From Tritrichomonas musculus (lineage: Eukaryota > Parabasalia > Tritrichomonadida > Tritrichomonadidae), in NCBI GenBank assembly GCA_039105265.1, contig JAPFFF010000005.1, positions 5,255,501 through 5,319,500 on the forward strand: 64,000 nucleotides of DNA, read 5' to 3'. The notes under the pieces were generated by a model, which worked only from the letters and a program-made list of their open reading frames with translations, did no database searches and was not told where the DNA came from. The translations under genes were made by a program, and so were the position numbers. The stretch's first letter is position 1. Each line of letters begins with the position of its first letter. Below are positions 1 to 9,527 of the stretch, piece after piece.

Positions 1-1931
1 CAGCGTCAAACAGTCTGAATCAATACGGTAAGTCGAAGGCAAGATCAGTCAAGTATCCTTCTGAAACAATCACGAAGTTCATGAACTATCTGAACGGAAA
101 AAGTGAGGACGAAAACAAATGTGGTGTGGGTGAGAGAATTGTGCTTGAGAAAGATCTGAATGAGGCTGCTCGTCTGTTTAAAGAAGCTGCAAACTTGTCA
201 CACACAAAAAGTCTCTACGAATACGGTTTGTGCCTCCTCCATGGCGATGGAGTTTCGAAGGACGTTGAAGAAGCGAAGAAGCAATTCAAAAGAGCTGCAG
301 CGCTTGATCACGCAGACTCAATGTTCTTGCTGGCGTTGATTTCGAAAGAAATCGACAAAGACGAAGAGGCAGCACTTAAATACTTGAGAGATGCAAGCGA
401 ACACGACCATCCGATTGCACAATGCGAGCTCGGCAAGCTTCTTTACAACAAGATTAAAAGCAGCAACGAAAACGAATGCGAAAGTGAGATGATTCAATTG
501 TTCGCTAAATCAGCTGCCGCTGGCTATGCCGATGCGCAGTTCTGGCTCGGTGTTGTCATTGAAGAAGGCAAGAACATCATTCAAACAGATGAAAACAGTC
601 AGACTGTTAGCAATGATATTTCGGCGGTTATTTCGAGTTCGTCACATTTGAGTGTTGAACAGAAGGCCTTCACTTGTTTCTCTCTCGCTTCGAAGCAGTC
701 ACATCCATTCGCTACAACAAGAAGAGGCCTCTACCTTCTACGGGGAGTTGGAACGGAGACAAACGTTGAAGAAGCACTCGAAATGTTTGAAAAGGCGGCA
801 TATTTAGGCGACAATCACGCTTACTTCTTGCTCGGAAGATGTCACGAGTTCGGCGATGGTCTTGCAAATGAATTCCAGCCACAACCGCCAAGCAACTCAC
901 TCGCATCAAACGCTGCAGTGCCTGCATCAAAGAGCACAGCAAACATCGCCGGTCCTGATCGTCCAACGACAATGCGACAGATCACAAAAGTCAAGTCAAA
1001 CGCAAGCATAAACATGAGCACAAATCAGAATCACGGCAAAAACGTCCAGTCGCCACAGAGAAACCCTCGGCACGCACACATCGCAAACCCGGGCTCAAAC
1101 AACAGCTCAGCTTCATCATCTTCCATTGGCTCTCGTCCTCCAACAAGTTCAACACAACTTCCTCCAATGAAGGACTGGATCAAGTACTACGAAAAGGCAG
1201 CAGAAGCCAAAGATCCAAGTGCTCTCTATTCACTTGGTCTTCTTTATGCTCGAAACATCATCAGCATCACACCAAGCGCAAACACAAACACAAGCACAAG
1301 CACAAACACAAACGCAAGCACAAATGATAATAATAATGTTGCTAATATGGAAAGGGCGGCTGCTTTGTTTGCTGAAAGCGCTGCATTGGGAAGCGCGTGC
1401 GGAAAGATGTGCTACAGCTGCTGCATTGCAAGAGGAGAAGGAGGAGTTGAGAAGGACTTGGAATTGGCATTCAAATTGGCTTCAGAGGCAAAAGAGAAAG
1501 GAATTCATTGGACAAGGATCGGAAGAAGTCCGTTTGAGTTTGAGGACGAGACTTCTTTCACAAGGCTTCTTCATGAAAAGGACAGTTCAAAAGACCCAAA
1601 GAAAAACAAGGACTACAACCCAGTTGTCAATAACGCACAGCTGAATCCTGAAGAGTCACTCGCTGATCTTGAAGAGGCTGCCAAAAAAGGACACCAAGGG
1701 GCAATGTTCATTTTGTCGACCACTGCGAAAGAAATAAATACTCCCGAGGGAGAGAAGCACTTGGCTGATGCAGCACCTTGGATCGAGAAGAAAGCAAAAG
1801 TTGTTCATCAGGAGATTAAAAAACGTAGACCTTCGTTGAAGAAGATTCAAATGACAAAGAAGTCAATTACAAGTCATCATAAGGCTCTGATAACAAAACC
1901 TGATGGAAAACATACTTTCATTGTCGTTTAA
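1..1931 (+). CDS. Sel1-repeat (SLR) protein, 5' end outside the window
   Basis: The reading frame is open from base 3 through the first internal ATG (81) with no stop, so the gene almost certainly begins upstream and 81 is not a proven start. About 640 residues are visible. Sel1-like repeats (pattern A-x-x-Y-x-L-G-x-x-Y-x-x-G-x-G-V-x-x-D-x-x-x-A) occur in three clusters: roughly residues 25-125, 195-260 and 365-470 counted from 81. A Ser/Asn-rich linker (about 265-365) and an Asn/Thr tract written by an imperfect hexanucleotide repeat (1279-1324) separate them. The tail is Lys-rich and ends in -FIVV. Sel1 repeats form alpha-alpha hairpins used as protein-binding scaffolds; in trichomonads they often follow a pseudokinase, as in the gene at 4436, so the missing N-terminus may be one (inference). 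Nearby partner and cellular role are unknown. Confidence 0.85.
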   Translation, partial: ASNSLNQYGKSKARSVKYPSETITKFMNYLNGKSEDENKCGVGERIVLEKDLNEAARLFKEAANLSHTKSLYEYGLCLLHGDGVSKDVEEAKKQFKRAAALDHADSMFLLALISKEIDKDEEAALKYLRDASEHDHPIAQCELGKLLYNKIKSSNENECESEMIQLFAKSAAAGYADAQFWLGVVIEEGKNIIQTDENSQTVSNDISAVISSSSHLSVEQKAFTCFSLASKQSHPFATTRRGLYLLRGVGTETNVEEALEMFEKAAYLGDNHAYFLLGRCHEFGDGLANEFQPQPPSNSLASNAAVPASKSTANIAGPDRPTTMRQITKVKSNASINMSTNQNHGKNVQSPQRNPRHAHIANPGSNNSSASSSSIGSRPPTSSTQLPPMKDWIKYYEKAAEAKDPSALYSLGLLYARNIISITPSANTNTSTSTNTNASTNDNNNVANMERAAALFAESAALGSACGKMCYSCCIARGEGGVEKDLELAFKLASEAKEKGIHWTRIGRSPFEFEDETSFTRLLHEKDSSKDPKKNKDYNPVVNNAQLNPEESLADLEEAAKKGHQGAMFILSTTAKEINTPEGEKHLADAAPWIEKKAKVVHQEIKKRRPSLKKIQMTKKSITSHHKALITKPDGKHTFIVV

Positions 1932-2177
1932 TTTATTATGATATTGTTATTATTTTTATAAATATTTTTCTTTTCATCATCAATCCATCTTATATTGACT
2001 TACTTCTTTGATAATGCAAAGTTATAATATAGTTGACGTTTGTTATCTAAAAAATATTTTTTAAATATTAATCTTTTATTTGATAGATATCGAAAAAAAA
2101 AAATAATATAATAATATACTATATTTATAAACAAATAATGATAATTAAAAGTAAACAAATATAAATCTAATATGATA

Positions 2178-3551
2178 TTATAAAATACATTGAATTTCTT
2201 TCACAACTGCAACTCTGAAGAAATTGAGAGATTTTGTAAGCTCATTTGATACATAGGTAAATGTAGGAAAAGATGAAACTTGGAAAAAATTATCTGTATT
2301 CCAAGTATCAATGCAGGTAGAAATTAGTGAAAGCATCTTATTATACACAAAGACCTTTGGATTTTTTTTAATTACATTTGCATCTAAGAAATTTCTTAAT
2401 TTAAATAAATTATCAAGGGAACGCTTAAAATCATTTTTCAGATTTGGTATTGAATTAATTTTTTCAATAATTTCAAATTGACGAACAACCGCATAAATTA
2501 ATTCCGCATTACTTCTCATCCTATGAATAGAAATAGCTTCTATAAATGCAATTAAAAGACGCATATATTCCATATAATGGTTATCTTGTCCGAAATTTTT
2601 AAATAAAAAGTTCAACAATGTAAAGATGGAATCTGACGTTTGAGCATCAAAACCACTAATTTTTTGAGCTAAGTTAGCCATAATTGACAAAGATGTAATA
2701 ACTATAATTGATTTGGGCTTTTGATTGTGAATAAAATGTTTTATTACTGATAACAAAATGTTAATAATTTTTAAAGCTGATCCATTTGGATTTTTCGATA
2801 TAGAGTTTGAAAACTCGGCATCCTCTGTAAATATTAATAAAATATTTAATCTTATTTCAGCAATTTCATTTGAATTTGAATCCAAATTATTAACAATAGG
2901 CTCAATTAATGAAAAAATCCATGAAGTGTCAACACAACTGAGACAGTATGATTTAAAATTAACACATTGAGTAATTAATGTGTAAAAAAGCAGGACAGAA
3001 AAAGCTGATGTTGAAATAGATACTTGTAATGCATCAAAAATTGGAGTGTAACAATCAACTGTAAAAAAATCTTCAAAAACTTTTAAAAATGGATTTGTTG
3101 AAGGTTTATTTGAAAAATATACATATAATAGGAGCGTAGAAATAGAGAATTCAGCAATTATTTTCTTTTTCTCAATTTTGGGAAAGAAGTTATTCAAAAT
3201 TGAAAAAATATAATTTTTAGAGAAAGAAACTGGCCATTCATCTATAAATCTGGTGTATTCTTCTTTAGAAATACTAAAATAATGAAGATTGAAAGCAACA
3301 ATTGACCGAAATAATTGATGAAAAACAGAATCTGGTAAAATATTATACGAAACAATTGCTAATTTTGACATAACCATTATAAGCGCTTGAAAATTTGCAT
3401 CAGGCTTTGTTGAATTTGGGTCTGAAGACGAGCTTGTTAATAAAAAATCTGAGTATTTAATCAGCAACTTTGGAAATTCTTTGGTATATTCTTGCGTTTG
3501 AACAATGACATTACATAAATAAGACAGATGAGCTATATCATCTGAATTCAT
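2178..3551 (-). CDS. Dymeclin-like protein (Golgi-associated)
   Basis: A 457-aa helical protein whose C-terminal two thirds aligns by eye with dymeclin, the Dyggve-Melchior-Clausen protein. Shared elements are a LLFYTLI segment followed by the -IRTYxL-like region (here NFKSYCLS), the ILLIFTEDAEFSNSI segment matching human LILLILTEDDGFNRSI, then SLSIMANLAQ matching CLAALANMSA, and a late NAELIYAVVR segment matching NPNLVYALLY. Human dymeclin is about 669 aa, so the N-terminal part is shorter here. The family is a peripheral Golgi protein linked to Golgi organisation and vesicle traffic. No N-terminal myristoylation glycine (MGxxxS) is seen, unlike the human protein. The start ATG at 3551 is the first in frame. 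It is transcribed away from the pseudokinase-Sel1 gene across an 884-bp spacer. A Hid1-type relative is the main alternative. Confidence 0.68.
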   Translation of the reverse strand: MNSDDIAHLSYLCNVIVQTQEYTKEFPKLLIKYSDFLLTSSSSDPNSTKPDANFQALIMVMSKLAIVSYNILPDSVFHQLFRSIVAFNLHYFSISKEEYTRFIDEWPVSFSKNYIFSILNNFFPKIEKKKIIAEFSISTLLLYVYFSNKPSTNPFLKVFEDFFTVDCYTPIFDALQVSISTSAFSVLLFYTLITQCVNFKSYCLSCVDTSWIFSLIEPIVNNLDSNSNEIAEIRLNILLIFTEDAEFSNSISKNPNGSALKIINILLSVIKHFIHNQKPKSIIVITSLSIMANLAQKISGFDAQTSDSIFTLLNFLFKNFGQDNHYMEYMRLLIAFIEAISIHRMRSNAELIYAVVRQFEIIEKINSIPNLKNDFKRSLDNLFKLRNFLDANVIKKNPKVFVYNKMLSLISTCIDTWNTDNFFQVSSFPTFTYVSNELTKSLNFFRVAVVKEIQCIL

Positions 3552-3587
3552 TAAAATGTAATTACTAACCGATTTTTATTTTCCATA

Positions 3588-4029
3588 AAGGTCAACTTTG
3601 ACCTTAAAAGCTAGCATTTTTTTAAACATCAAAATATTCATTAGAATGCAATGCTTTATAACAGCAATTCAATAAAAAGCACAATGAGACTCAATTCGCA
3701 AAAATCTCTTCAATAATAATCTATTATTTTATCATCTTATTTTAATTTGAAATTGATATATTAGTCAAATTTTTTGTTTTATGGGCAGTATATCATTTAA
3801 ATAGATGAGAAATACCTTCCATCGTGATCTAAAGCGTATTTATTATTTTTGAAATTTAAAGAAATTATTAGAAGTACGATTGCAAAAAATTATATGAATA
3901 TATTCACACAATACAAATTGTATTGAAATAATAGCTATATATGTACTCTTTTTATACATTAATTATGTAGAAAACAACAATTTTCTATCCGTTGTTAAAT
4001 ATTGACCTTGGAGATTCATAATTGACCTT
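3588..4029. promoter_or_regulatory. Repeated TTGACCTT motif (possible binding sites)
   Basis: The sequence AAGGTCAACTTTGACCTT at 3588-3605 is an 8-2-8 inverted repeat lying about 37 bp upstream of the dymeclin-like start. The same half site recurs in direct orientation at 4002-4009 and 4022-4029, two helical turns apart. In AT-rich DNA four copies of this GC-containing octamer in 450 bp are unexpected. A role as a transcription-factor site is inference only. Confidence 0.3.
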
Positions 4030-4416
4030 TAAAATGAAGTAATTTTACCTTACAACTCATTTTTTTTTTTTTTTTTTTTTTTTGATTTCCGTTGATATAA
4101 CATATCTCTATTAGAACAACTGCATAATCAATTAAAAAAGAATATGCGATTTTGAAAACTTGTTTAAGCTTTTTTCAGAAAAATGATGAACAATGAAAAA
4201 TTTTTCAAATTTGACAACATTCAAATTTGGACTATCATCTTATTTTAAAAATTAATGTTATTAAATAGAAAATATTTTTTAATCGAGCTTATCATACTCC
4301 TCCAATTTTAATATAAATAATAAATGAAATCATTGAAATTAAAAAAACTGTTTAAATTCTATGATTTCATTGAATTTTTATGAAAAATATTAATTTAAAA
4401 AGTTAAAATAAAAAAA

Positions 4417-4426
4417 TCACATCACA
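4417..4426 (+). promoter_or_regulatory. Inr-like initiator
   Basis: Two TCACA pentamers, fitting the trichomonad initiator consensus TCAYW, lie 10-15 bases before the ATG at 4436. This is the usual distance for the short 5' UTRs of this group. Assignment by position and consensus only. Confidence 0.4.
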
Positions 4427-4435
4427 AAAACACAA

Positions 4436-7400
4436 ATGACCCAATTACTTGATCTTAGCAAGTTTCAAAAAGGCTTGCGACTCGCTAAAAAAAGTTCTAG
4501 TAATGTTTACAAGATCTTAGAAAAGAAAACAGGAAATATATTTTCAGCAAACATATCACAAGAAAATTTCTTCGACAATTCAAATGAAAAAAATACATTA
4601 TTTTCACAGAATTTTAATACCATCTCTAAAATGAGGCATCCATCTCTTGTAAGATTAATTGGCTATAGCCTAACAGACTTTGACAAACAAAATAAACCAG
4701 TTTTTATAACGGAATATTCTGCAAATGGCCAATTAAGTAAACTTACTGAGCTAAATCGCCAAAGAAAAGATATTCAAGGATGGGATGATACGAAAAAACT
4801 CATTAATATTTATTCAATTGCTTCAGGAATGTCTTATTTACATTCTAATAATATTTACCATCAAAATCTAAATTCAGAAAATATACAAATGGATGACTTT
4901 TTACTTCCAAAGATTACAAACCTAGATATTTCAAAAAGTTCAGAAGATGAACAAAACACAAAGGCAGATGATGTTTATTCATTTTCAAATATAGTATATG
5001 AAATATTAACAAGTGAAAAGCCAATATTAAATGAAATTCCTGACTTTATTCCTCAAGCATATCGTGAACTTATCGAGCGTTGCCGATCACCTCATCCCAA
5101 TGAACGACCAACATTTGATCAAATTGTTTCACAACTGCGATCTGATCCAGGTTTCATTACTGAAAATGTTGATAAGAATGATTATTACAATTTCATAGAT
5201 TTCCTTGAAAATTACCAAGACGATTCTAATATTGGAAAGTTATTTAAATCCAACAGCCAACGATTCCAAAAAGTTCTTCTTAATACCGACAGCCTTGATA
5301 TTGATACTGATCTTGATTTAAATGATCCAGTTTTATATCCCATGGATCAATTTAATGATCTTCAAGATGAATCCAAAACACTTGTTCGTGAAGCTGAAGA
5401 TGATTCTAAAAAGCAATTTCTCGTTGGAAAGAATCTTATTGAAGGTGATTCAGGTTTTCCACAAAATACAGAACTTGGCCTCAAGTATTTGAAGAAATCA
5501 ATTGCAAATGGTTCCATCGAATCAACTTTATACTATAGCCAAATGTTGATCGATGGAAGCGTAATTCCATGCGACCTTAAAAAAGCTAAAAAATATCTCC
5601 AGAAGCATCTTGATGATAAAAACTCAGCTGTTTATGTTGCATATGGCAAAATAAACAAGAAAGAAAAAAATTATCCAGAAGCTAGAAAATACTTCGAAAA
5701 AGCTTCTAAACTAGGAAATGGGGAAGCTATGTACGAATATGGTAAAATGCTATACAAAGGAGAAGGAATGCCAAGAAATGAAAAAGAAGCAAATACTTTC
5801 TTTGAAATGTCAAAGAGAAATGGCTGTAGAAAAAGTGAGATTTTCTTACTTAAAGATCAAGAAAAATGCAAATTACTTAAGGATGCTGCTCATAATGGCG
5901 ATTCAGATGCAATGTTCAAATATGGTGTTAGATTGTTTCGAGGTGAAAGCGTCCGACCAAACCTTAAGGAAGCATGCAATTATTTCAAAATGGCAGCTGA
6001 TCAAGGTCAGGTAAGTGCGCTCTATAACTATGGATTGCTTTTATCAATTGGTAAAGGCGTTCCTCTTGACATTAAAGAAGCAAGCCGTTACTATAAGATG
6101 GCAGCAGATAAAGGACACGTTACTTCTATGAACAATTACGGGGTCATGCTCAAGAATGGGGAAGGAGTTCCAAAAGATATGAAAGAAGCTGGCCGTTACT
6201 TCAAGATGGCAGCTGATAAAGGACAGGTTAATGCACAATTTAATTATGGAACCTTACTTTCTATTGGTGATGGCGTTCCTATTAATAAGCGAGAAGCAAG
6301 CCGCTATTACAAGATGGCCGCAGATAAGGGACACGTTACTTCAATGAATAATTACGGAGTTATGCTTAAAAACGGCGACGGTATTGCTGTTAACATGAAA
6401 GAAGCTAGCCGCTACTTCAAGATGGCAGCTGATAAAGGCCAAGTAAATGCACAATACAACTATGGAATAATGCTTTCTAGTGGTGAAGGAATACCAGTCG
6501 ATAAGGAGGAAGCTAGTCGTTACTACAAGTTGGCAGCAGATAAGGGACACATTACTTCAATGAACAACTACGGAGTTATGCTAAAGAATGGCGATGGTGT
6601 TCCAGTTAATAAAGAAGAAGCATGCCGTTATTTCAAGATGGCTGCTGAAAAAGGACAAGTAAATGCTGAATTTAATTATGGTGTTGCTCTTGCAAATGGA
6701 GAAGGAACACCAGTCGACAAAGAAGAAGCACTCCATTACTTTAAATTAGCTGCTGATCAAGGTGATACAAATGCAATGTTTAATTATGCAATTATGATTG
6801 AAAATGGTGAAGGAGCTCCAGCTAATGAAAAGGAATCAGCCAAATACATGTTAATGGCATCAGAAGAAGGTAACACAAATGCCCAAAATTATCTTGAAGA
6901 AAAAGAGAAGAAACAAGATTCATCGTCATCATCAAAATCTAAAACTAAAAAAGTTAAAGAAGGCTCAGCAAAATATTATAAGAAACTTGCTGATGAAGGC
7001 GATTCTAATGCAATGTACGTTTATGGCCGCATGCTTGCTCATGGAGAAGGAAAACTCAAAGTTAACAAGAAAGAAGCATGTCGCTATTATCGAAAAGCAA
7101 TTGAAAAAGGAAACGTTAACGCAATGAATAACTACGCATGGATGCTTGCCAATGGCCAAGGCGTTTCAATGAACAAAGAAGAAGCTTGCAAATATTACAA
7201 AGCAGCAGCAGACCAAGGTCAAGTGAATGCAATGTTTAATTATGGATGGATGCTTCTATATGGCCAAGGAACTAAAGTTGACAAGGTTAAAGCCAGCGAA
7301 TATTTCAAAATGGCCGCAGATCAAGGACAAGCTAATGCAATGTACAATTATGCCCGAATGTTACAGCTTGGAAATGGAATCAAAGCTGATAAGAAAGAGG

Positions 7401-8074
7401 CAGCTCGTTATTATAAATTAGGAGCTGATAATGGAGAAATCAATGCAATGTACCAATACGGATTGATTCTGATGGATGATAAAAAAGGCAAGAAGAAAGC
7501 TTATAAATATATCAGAAAAGCTGCAAAGAAAGGAAATGTTAATGCAATGTACAAATACGCATCAATGTTATATAATGGAAAAGGCGTTAAAGTTAGTCAT
7601 AAGAAAGCCTTCAAATACTACAAGAAGGCTGCTAAATTGGGACATCTTAATGCAATGTACTGCTACGCTTCAATGCTATATAATGGAGATCATTGCCCAA
7701 TCAGAAAGAGGAAGGCCTTTGTTTACTTCAAGAAAGCTGCTAAACAAGGTCACGTTGACTCAATGTACAGTTACGCAATCAGACTTTTCAACGGTGACGG
7801 ATGCCCAATAAGAATGAAGAAAGCTTTAACATACTTCAAGAAAGCAGCTAACCAAGGAAATGCAAATGCTATGTATGAATATGCGTTAAGACTTTATAAT
7901 GGCGAAGCTTGCTCAGTTAACAAGAAGAAAGCAGCTAAATATTATAAGAAGGCAGCTCGTAAGGGAAATCGTAGAGCAATGAATGATTATGCCTGGATGC
8001 TGTTAAAAGGTGATGGAATCAAGAAAAATAAGAAGAAAGCAAGAAAATATTTTAAGAAAGCTCGAAAAACATAA
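4436..8074 (+). CDS. Pseudokinase with long Sel1-repeat array
   Basis: A 1,212-aa protein. Residues about 1-240 have the layout of a protein kinase fold, but the catalytic residues are gone. The catalytic loop reads HQNLNSEN (142-149) in place of HRDLKxxN, the DFG motif is replaced by NLD at 162-164, and the ATP lysine position reads SANIS. A short acidic linker follows. Sel1 repeats of about 36 residues then fill residue 330 to the end, with a Ser/Lys-rich break near 825-845. Residues about 535-760 show a higher-order 72-aa duplication (YYKMAADKGHVTSMNNYGVM alternating with YFKMAADKGQVNAQ), with matching 216-bp repeats in the DNA. The last repeats are very Lys-rich. The likely role is a catalytically dead scaffold that binds partners through the Sel1 superhelix. 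Large families with this arrangement are known in trichomonads; no specific function is assignable. Confidence 0.9.
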   Translation: MTQLLDLSKFQKGLRLAKKSSSNVYKILEKKTGNIFSANISQENFFDNSNEKNTLFSQNFNTISKMRHPSLVRLIGYSLTDFDKQNKPVFITEYSANGQLSKLTELNRQRKDIQGWDDTKKLINIYSIASGMSYLHSNNIYHQNLNSENIQMDDFLLPKITNLDISKSSEDEQNTKADDVYSFSNIVYEILTSEKPILNEIPDFIPQAYRELIERCRSPHPNERPTFDQIVSQLRSDPGFITENVDKNDYYNFIDFLENYQDDSNIGKLFKSNSQRFQKVLLNTDSLDIDTDLDLNDPVLYPMDQFNDLQDESKTLVREAEDDSKKQFLVGKNLIEGDSGFPQNTELGLKYLKKSIANGSIESTLYYSQMLIDGSVIPCDLKKAKKYLQKHLDDKNSAVYVAYGKINKKEKNYPEARKYFEKASKLGNGEAMYEYGKMLYKGEGMPRNEKEANTFFEMSKRNGCRKSEIFLLKDQEKCKLLKDAAHNGDSDAMFKYGVRLFRGESVRPNLKEACNYFKMAADQGQVSALYNYGLLLSIGKGVPLDIKEASRYYKMAADKGHVTSMNNYGVMLKNGEGVPKDMKEAGRYFKMAADKGQVNAQFNYGTLLSIGDGVPINKREASRYYKMAADKGHVTSMNNYGVMLKNGDGIAVNMKEASRYFKMAADKGQVNAQYNYGIMLSSGEGIPVDKEEASRYYKLAADKGHITSMNNYGVMLKNGDGVPVNKEEACRYFKMAAEKGQVNAEFNYGVALANGEGTPVDKEEALHYFKLAADQGDTNAMFNYAIMIENGEGAPANEKESAKYMLMASEEGNTNAQNYLEEKEKKQDSSSSSKSKTKKVKEGSAKYYKKLADEGDSNAMYVYGRMLAHGEGKLKVNKKEACRYYRKAIEKGNVNAMNNYAWMLANGQGVSMNKEEACKYYKAAADQGQVNAMFNYGWMLLYGQGTKVDKVKASEYFKMAADQGQANAMYNYARMLQLGNGIKADKKEAARYYKLGADNGEINAMYQYGLILMDDKKGKKKAYKYIRKAAKKGNVNAMYKYASMLYNGKGVKVSHKKAFKYYKKAAKLGHLNAMYCYASMLYNGDHCPIRKRKAFVYFKKAAKQGHVDSMYSYAIRLFNGDGCPIRMKKALTYFKKAANQGNANAMYEYALRLYNGEACSVNKKKAAKYYKKAARKGNRRAMNDYAWMLLKGDGIKKNKKKARKYFKKARKT
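6046..6700 (+). repeat. Higher-order 216-bp tandem repeats inside the Sel1 array
   Basis: About three successive 216-bp units, each encoding two Sel1 repeats, are more alike to each other than to the rest of the array. Examples are GACACGTTACTTCTATGAAC at about 6115 and its near copies about 216 bp and 432 bp later. This points to recent unequal exchange within the gene. Confidence 0.7.
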
Positions 8075-8470
8075 TTCTTGACTTCAAATGTCCTTGAATA
8101 GTTATTATTTAAAGTATTTTTTTATCGAAAATTAAAAAAATATGATCTTCTATTTTTAAATTTAGATATTCGTTCTTATTCTTTTTTTTTTTTCCCCAAA
8201 AAAGGCAATTCAAAACATTTTGATGTTATTGCCATTTTTATTCAATTTTTTTAATGTAATTGAATTTAAATATCAAAAATTCAAACATTTGAATTCTTTC
8301 AATATAAAAAAATAATATGCTTCAAATATAGTTAAAATTGCTTTATTTCATATATAAAAAATATTTTGTTGATAAATAAAAGAGGATGTTAGTATTTCAT
8401 GTCTAAAATTAGCCAAAAATTTTCATTTGAATGACTAAAAATTTTAGACACATATGCATCATTTATTAAA
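8075..8470. other. Intergenic spacer
   Basis: AT-rich spacer of about 400 bp between two co-directional genes. It has homopolymer T and A runs and no coding signal. The only likely functional element seen is the initiator at its right end. Confidence 0.6.
8459..8463 (+). promoter_or_regulatory. Inr-like initiator TCATT
   Basis: TCATT fits the trichomonad Inr consensus and lies 8 bases before the ATG at 8471, which supports that start codon. Consensus match only. Confidence 0.45.
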
Positions 8471-9433
8471 ATGAACATCCTTAATTCATTGCAAAATTGG
8501 GAAAAAATTACCTTTGAAGAAAAAACAGATGAAGCTACTAAAGAGTTCTTTTATGCTTCTTATAATGGATTTGGACAAAATGTTTTTGTCAAGAAAATCG
8601 ATTTATCCAAAGATGATTCTAACGAATATCAATTAGAAACAAAGGCTCTTGCATCGTTAAATCATTATAATATAATTCCACTTATTTATTCTGACGTTGT
8701 AAATGTTCAAATTGATGATTCAACAAAACAATTCGGGGTTATAGTACTTCCAAAAATTGGCAAATATAACTTGTGCGATGCATTGGCAAATAAATATAAA
8801 TGGATTGTTAATGAAGGCAATTTGATTACATTTTCATTTAATTTAATTTCAGCAATCAATCATATACATTCACGTGGATTTGTTCACAGAGATCTAAAAC
8901 CAGATAACATTGTTATTGAAATGATTGATTTCGATGAAGACAAAAAAACTTTTTCATTTCAACCAGAATGTTTTAATATCATCGATTTCGGATCAGTATA
9001 CAGTGTAATTGATCATATAAACGATAGCGATGAAGAAAAACTACATGAAAAATTCAACTTCAAAAAGACTTTAGAATACGCACCTCCTGAATTTATAAAT
9101 AATTTGGAAATGACAGAAAAATATGACATCTATTCAGCTGGAATAATTTTATTCATGCTAGTTACTGGCCACATTCCTTTTTTTCATTATGAATTAAATT
9201 CTGAAAACAATTCTTTGAAATACTTACCAACTGAAAATATCAATGAACTTTTTGATGCAAAAGAATGGGAAGGAATCTCAGAAGAGATGCAGGATTTGAT
9301 CAAATCTATGATATCTTTCAATCCAAAACTGAGACCATCAGCTAAAAATTTATTAAAAGCTAATATTTTTTCAGGACAGTTAACAAGCTTAGATATATCT
9401 GATGATGATGAAGGTTTTGACTCTTATTATTAG
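8471..9433 (+). CDS. Serine/threonine protein kinase, catalytically complete
   Basis: A 320-aa protein made almost entirely of a kinase domain. Visible motifs are the ATP lysine K41 (VFVKK), a plausible alpha-C glutamate E56, the catalytic loop HRDLKPDN with H139-R140-D141, DFG at 172-174, and YAPPEF for the APE motif near residue 200. The glycine-rich loop is degenerate: the sequence before K41 lacks GxGxxG. The RD and LKPDN signature points to Ser/Thr specificity. The catalytic loop is followed by an acidic insertion (about 150-162) before DFG. The acidic C-terminal tail (SDDDEGFDS) follows the domain directly. It stands just downstream of the pseudokinase-Sel1 gene in the same orientation, but there is no evidence of a functional pair. 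Kinase subfamily is not assignable from sequence alone. Confidence 0.88.
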   Translation: MNILNSLQNWEKITFEEKTDEATKEFFYASYNGFGQNVFVKKIDLSKDDSNEYQLETKALASLNHYNIIPLIYSDVVNVQIDDSTKQFGVIVLPKIGKYNLCDALANKYKWIVNEGNLITFSFNLISAINHIHSRGFVHRDLKPDNIVIEMIDFDEDKKTFSFQPECFNIIDFGSVYSVIDHINDSDEEKLHEKFNFKKTLEYAPPEFINNLEMTEKYDIYSAGIILFMLVTGHIPFFHYELNSENNSLKYLPTENINELFDAKEWEGISEEMQDLIKSMISFNPKLRPSAKNLLKANIFSGQLTSLDISDDDEGFDSYY

Positions 9434-9527
9434 TTTTGTTATGTAATAAAATTTTAATTTGCGGATTATTATAATTATTTATAATATAAATTTCAAAATA
9501 AAACTATACAATATTAATTTTAATAAC

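Larger units (their letters stand above)
3552..4435. other. Divergent intergenic spacer with TTGACCTT motifs and a poly-T run
   Basis: AT-rich spacer between two divergently transcribed genes. No coding signal is seen. It holds an 18-bp palindrome (3588-3605) made of two TTGACCTT half sites, two further direct copies of TTGACCTT (4002-4009, 4022-4029) and a run of about 24 T near 4060-4083. Confidence 0.6.
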
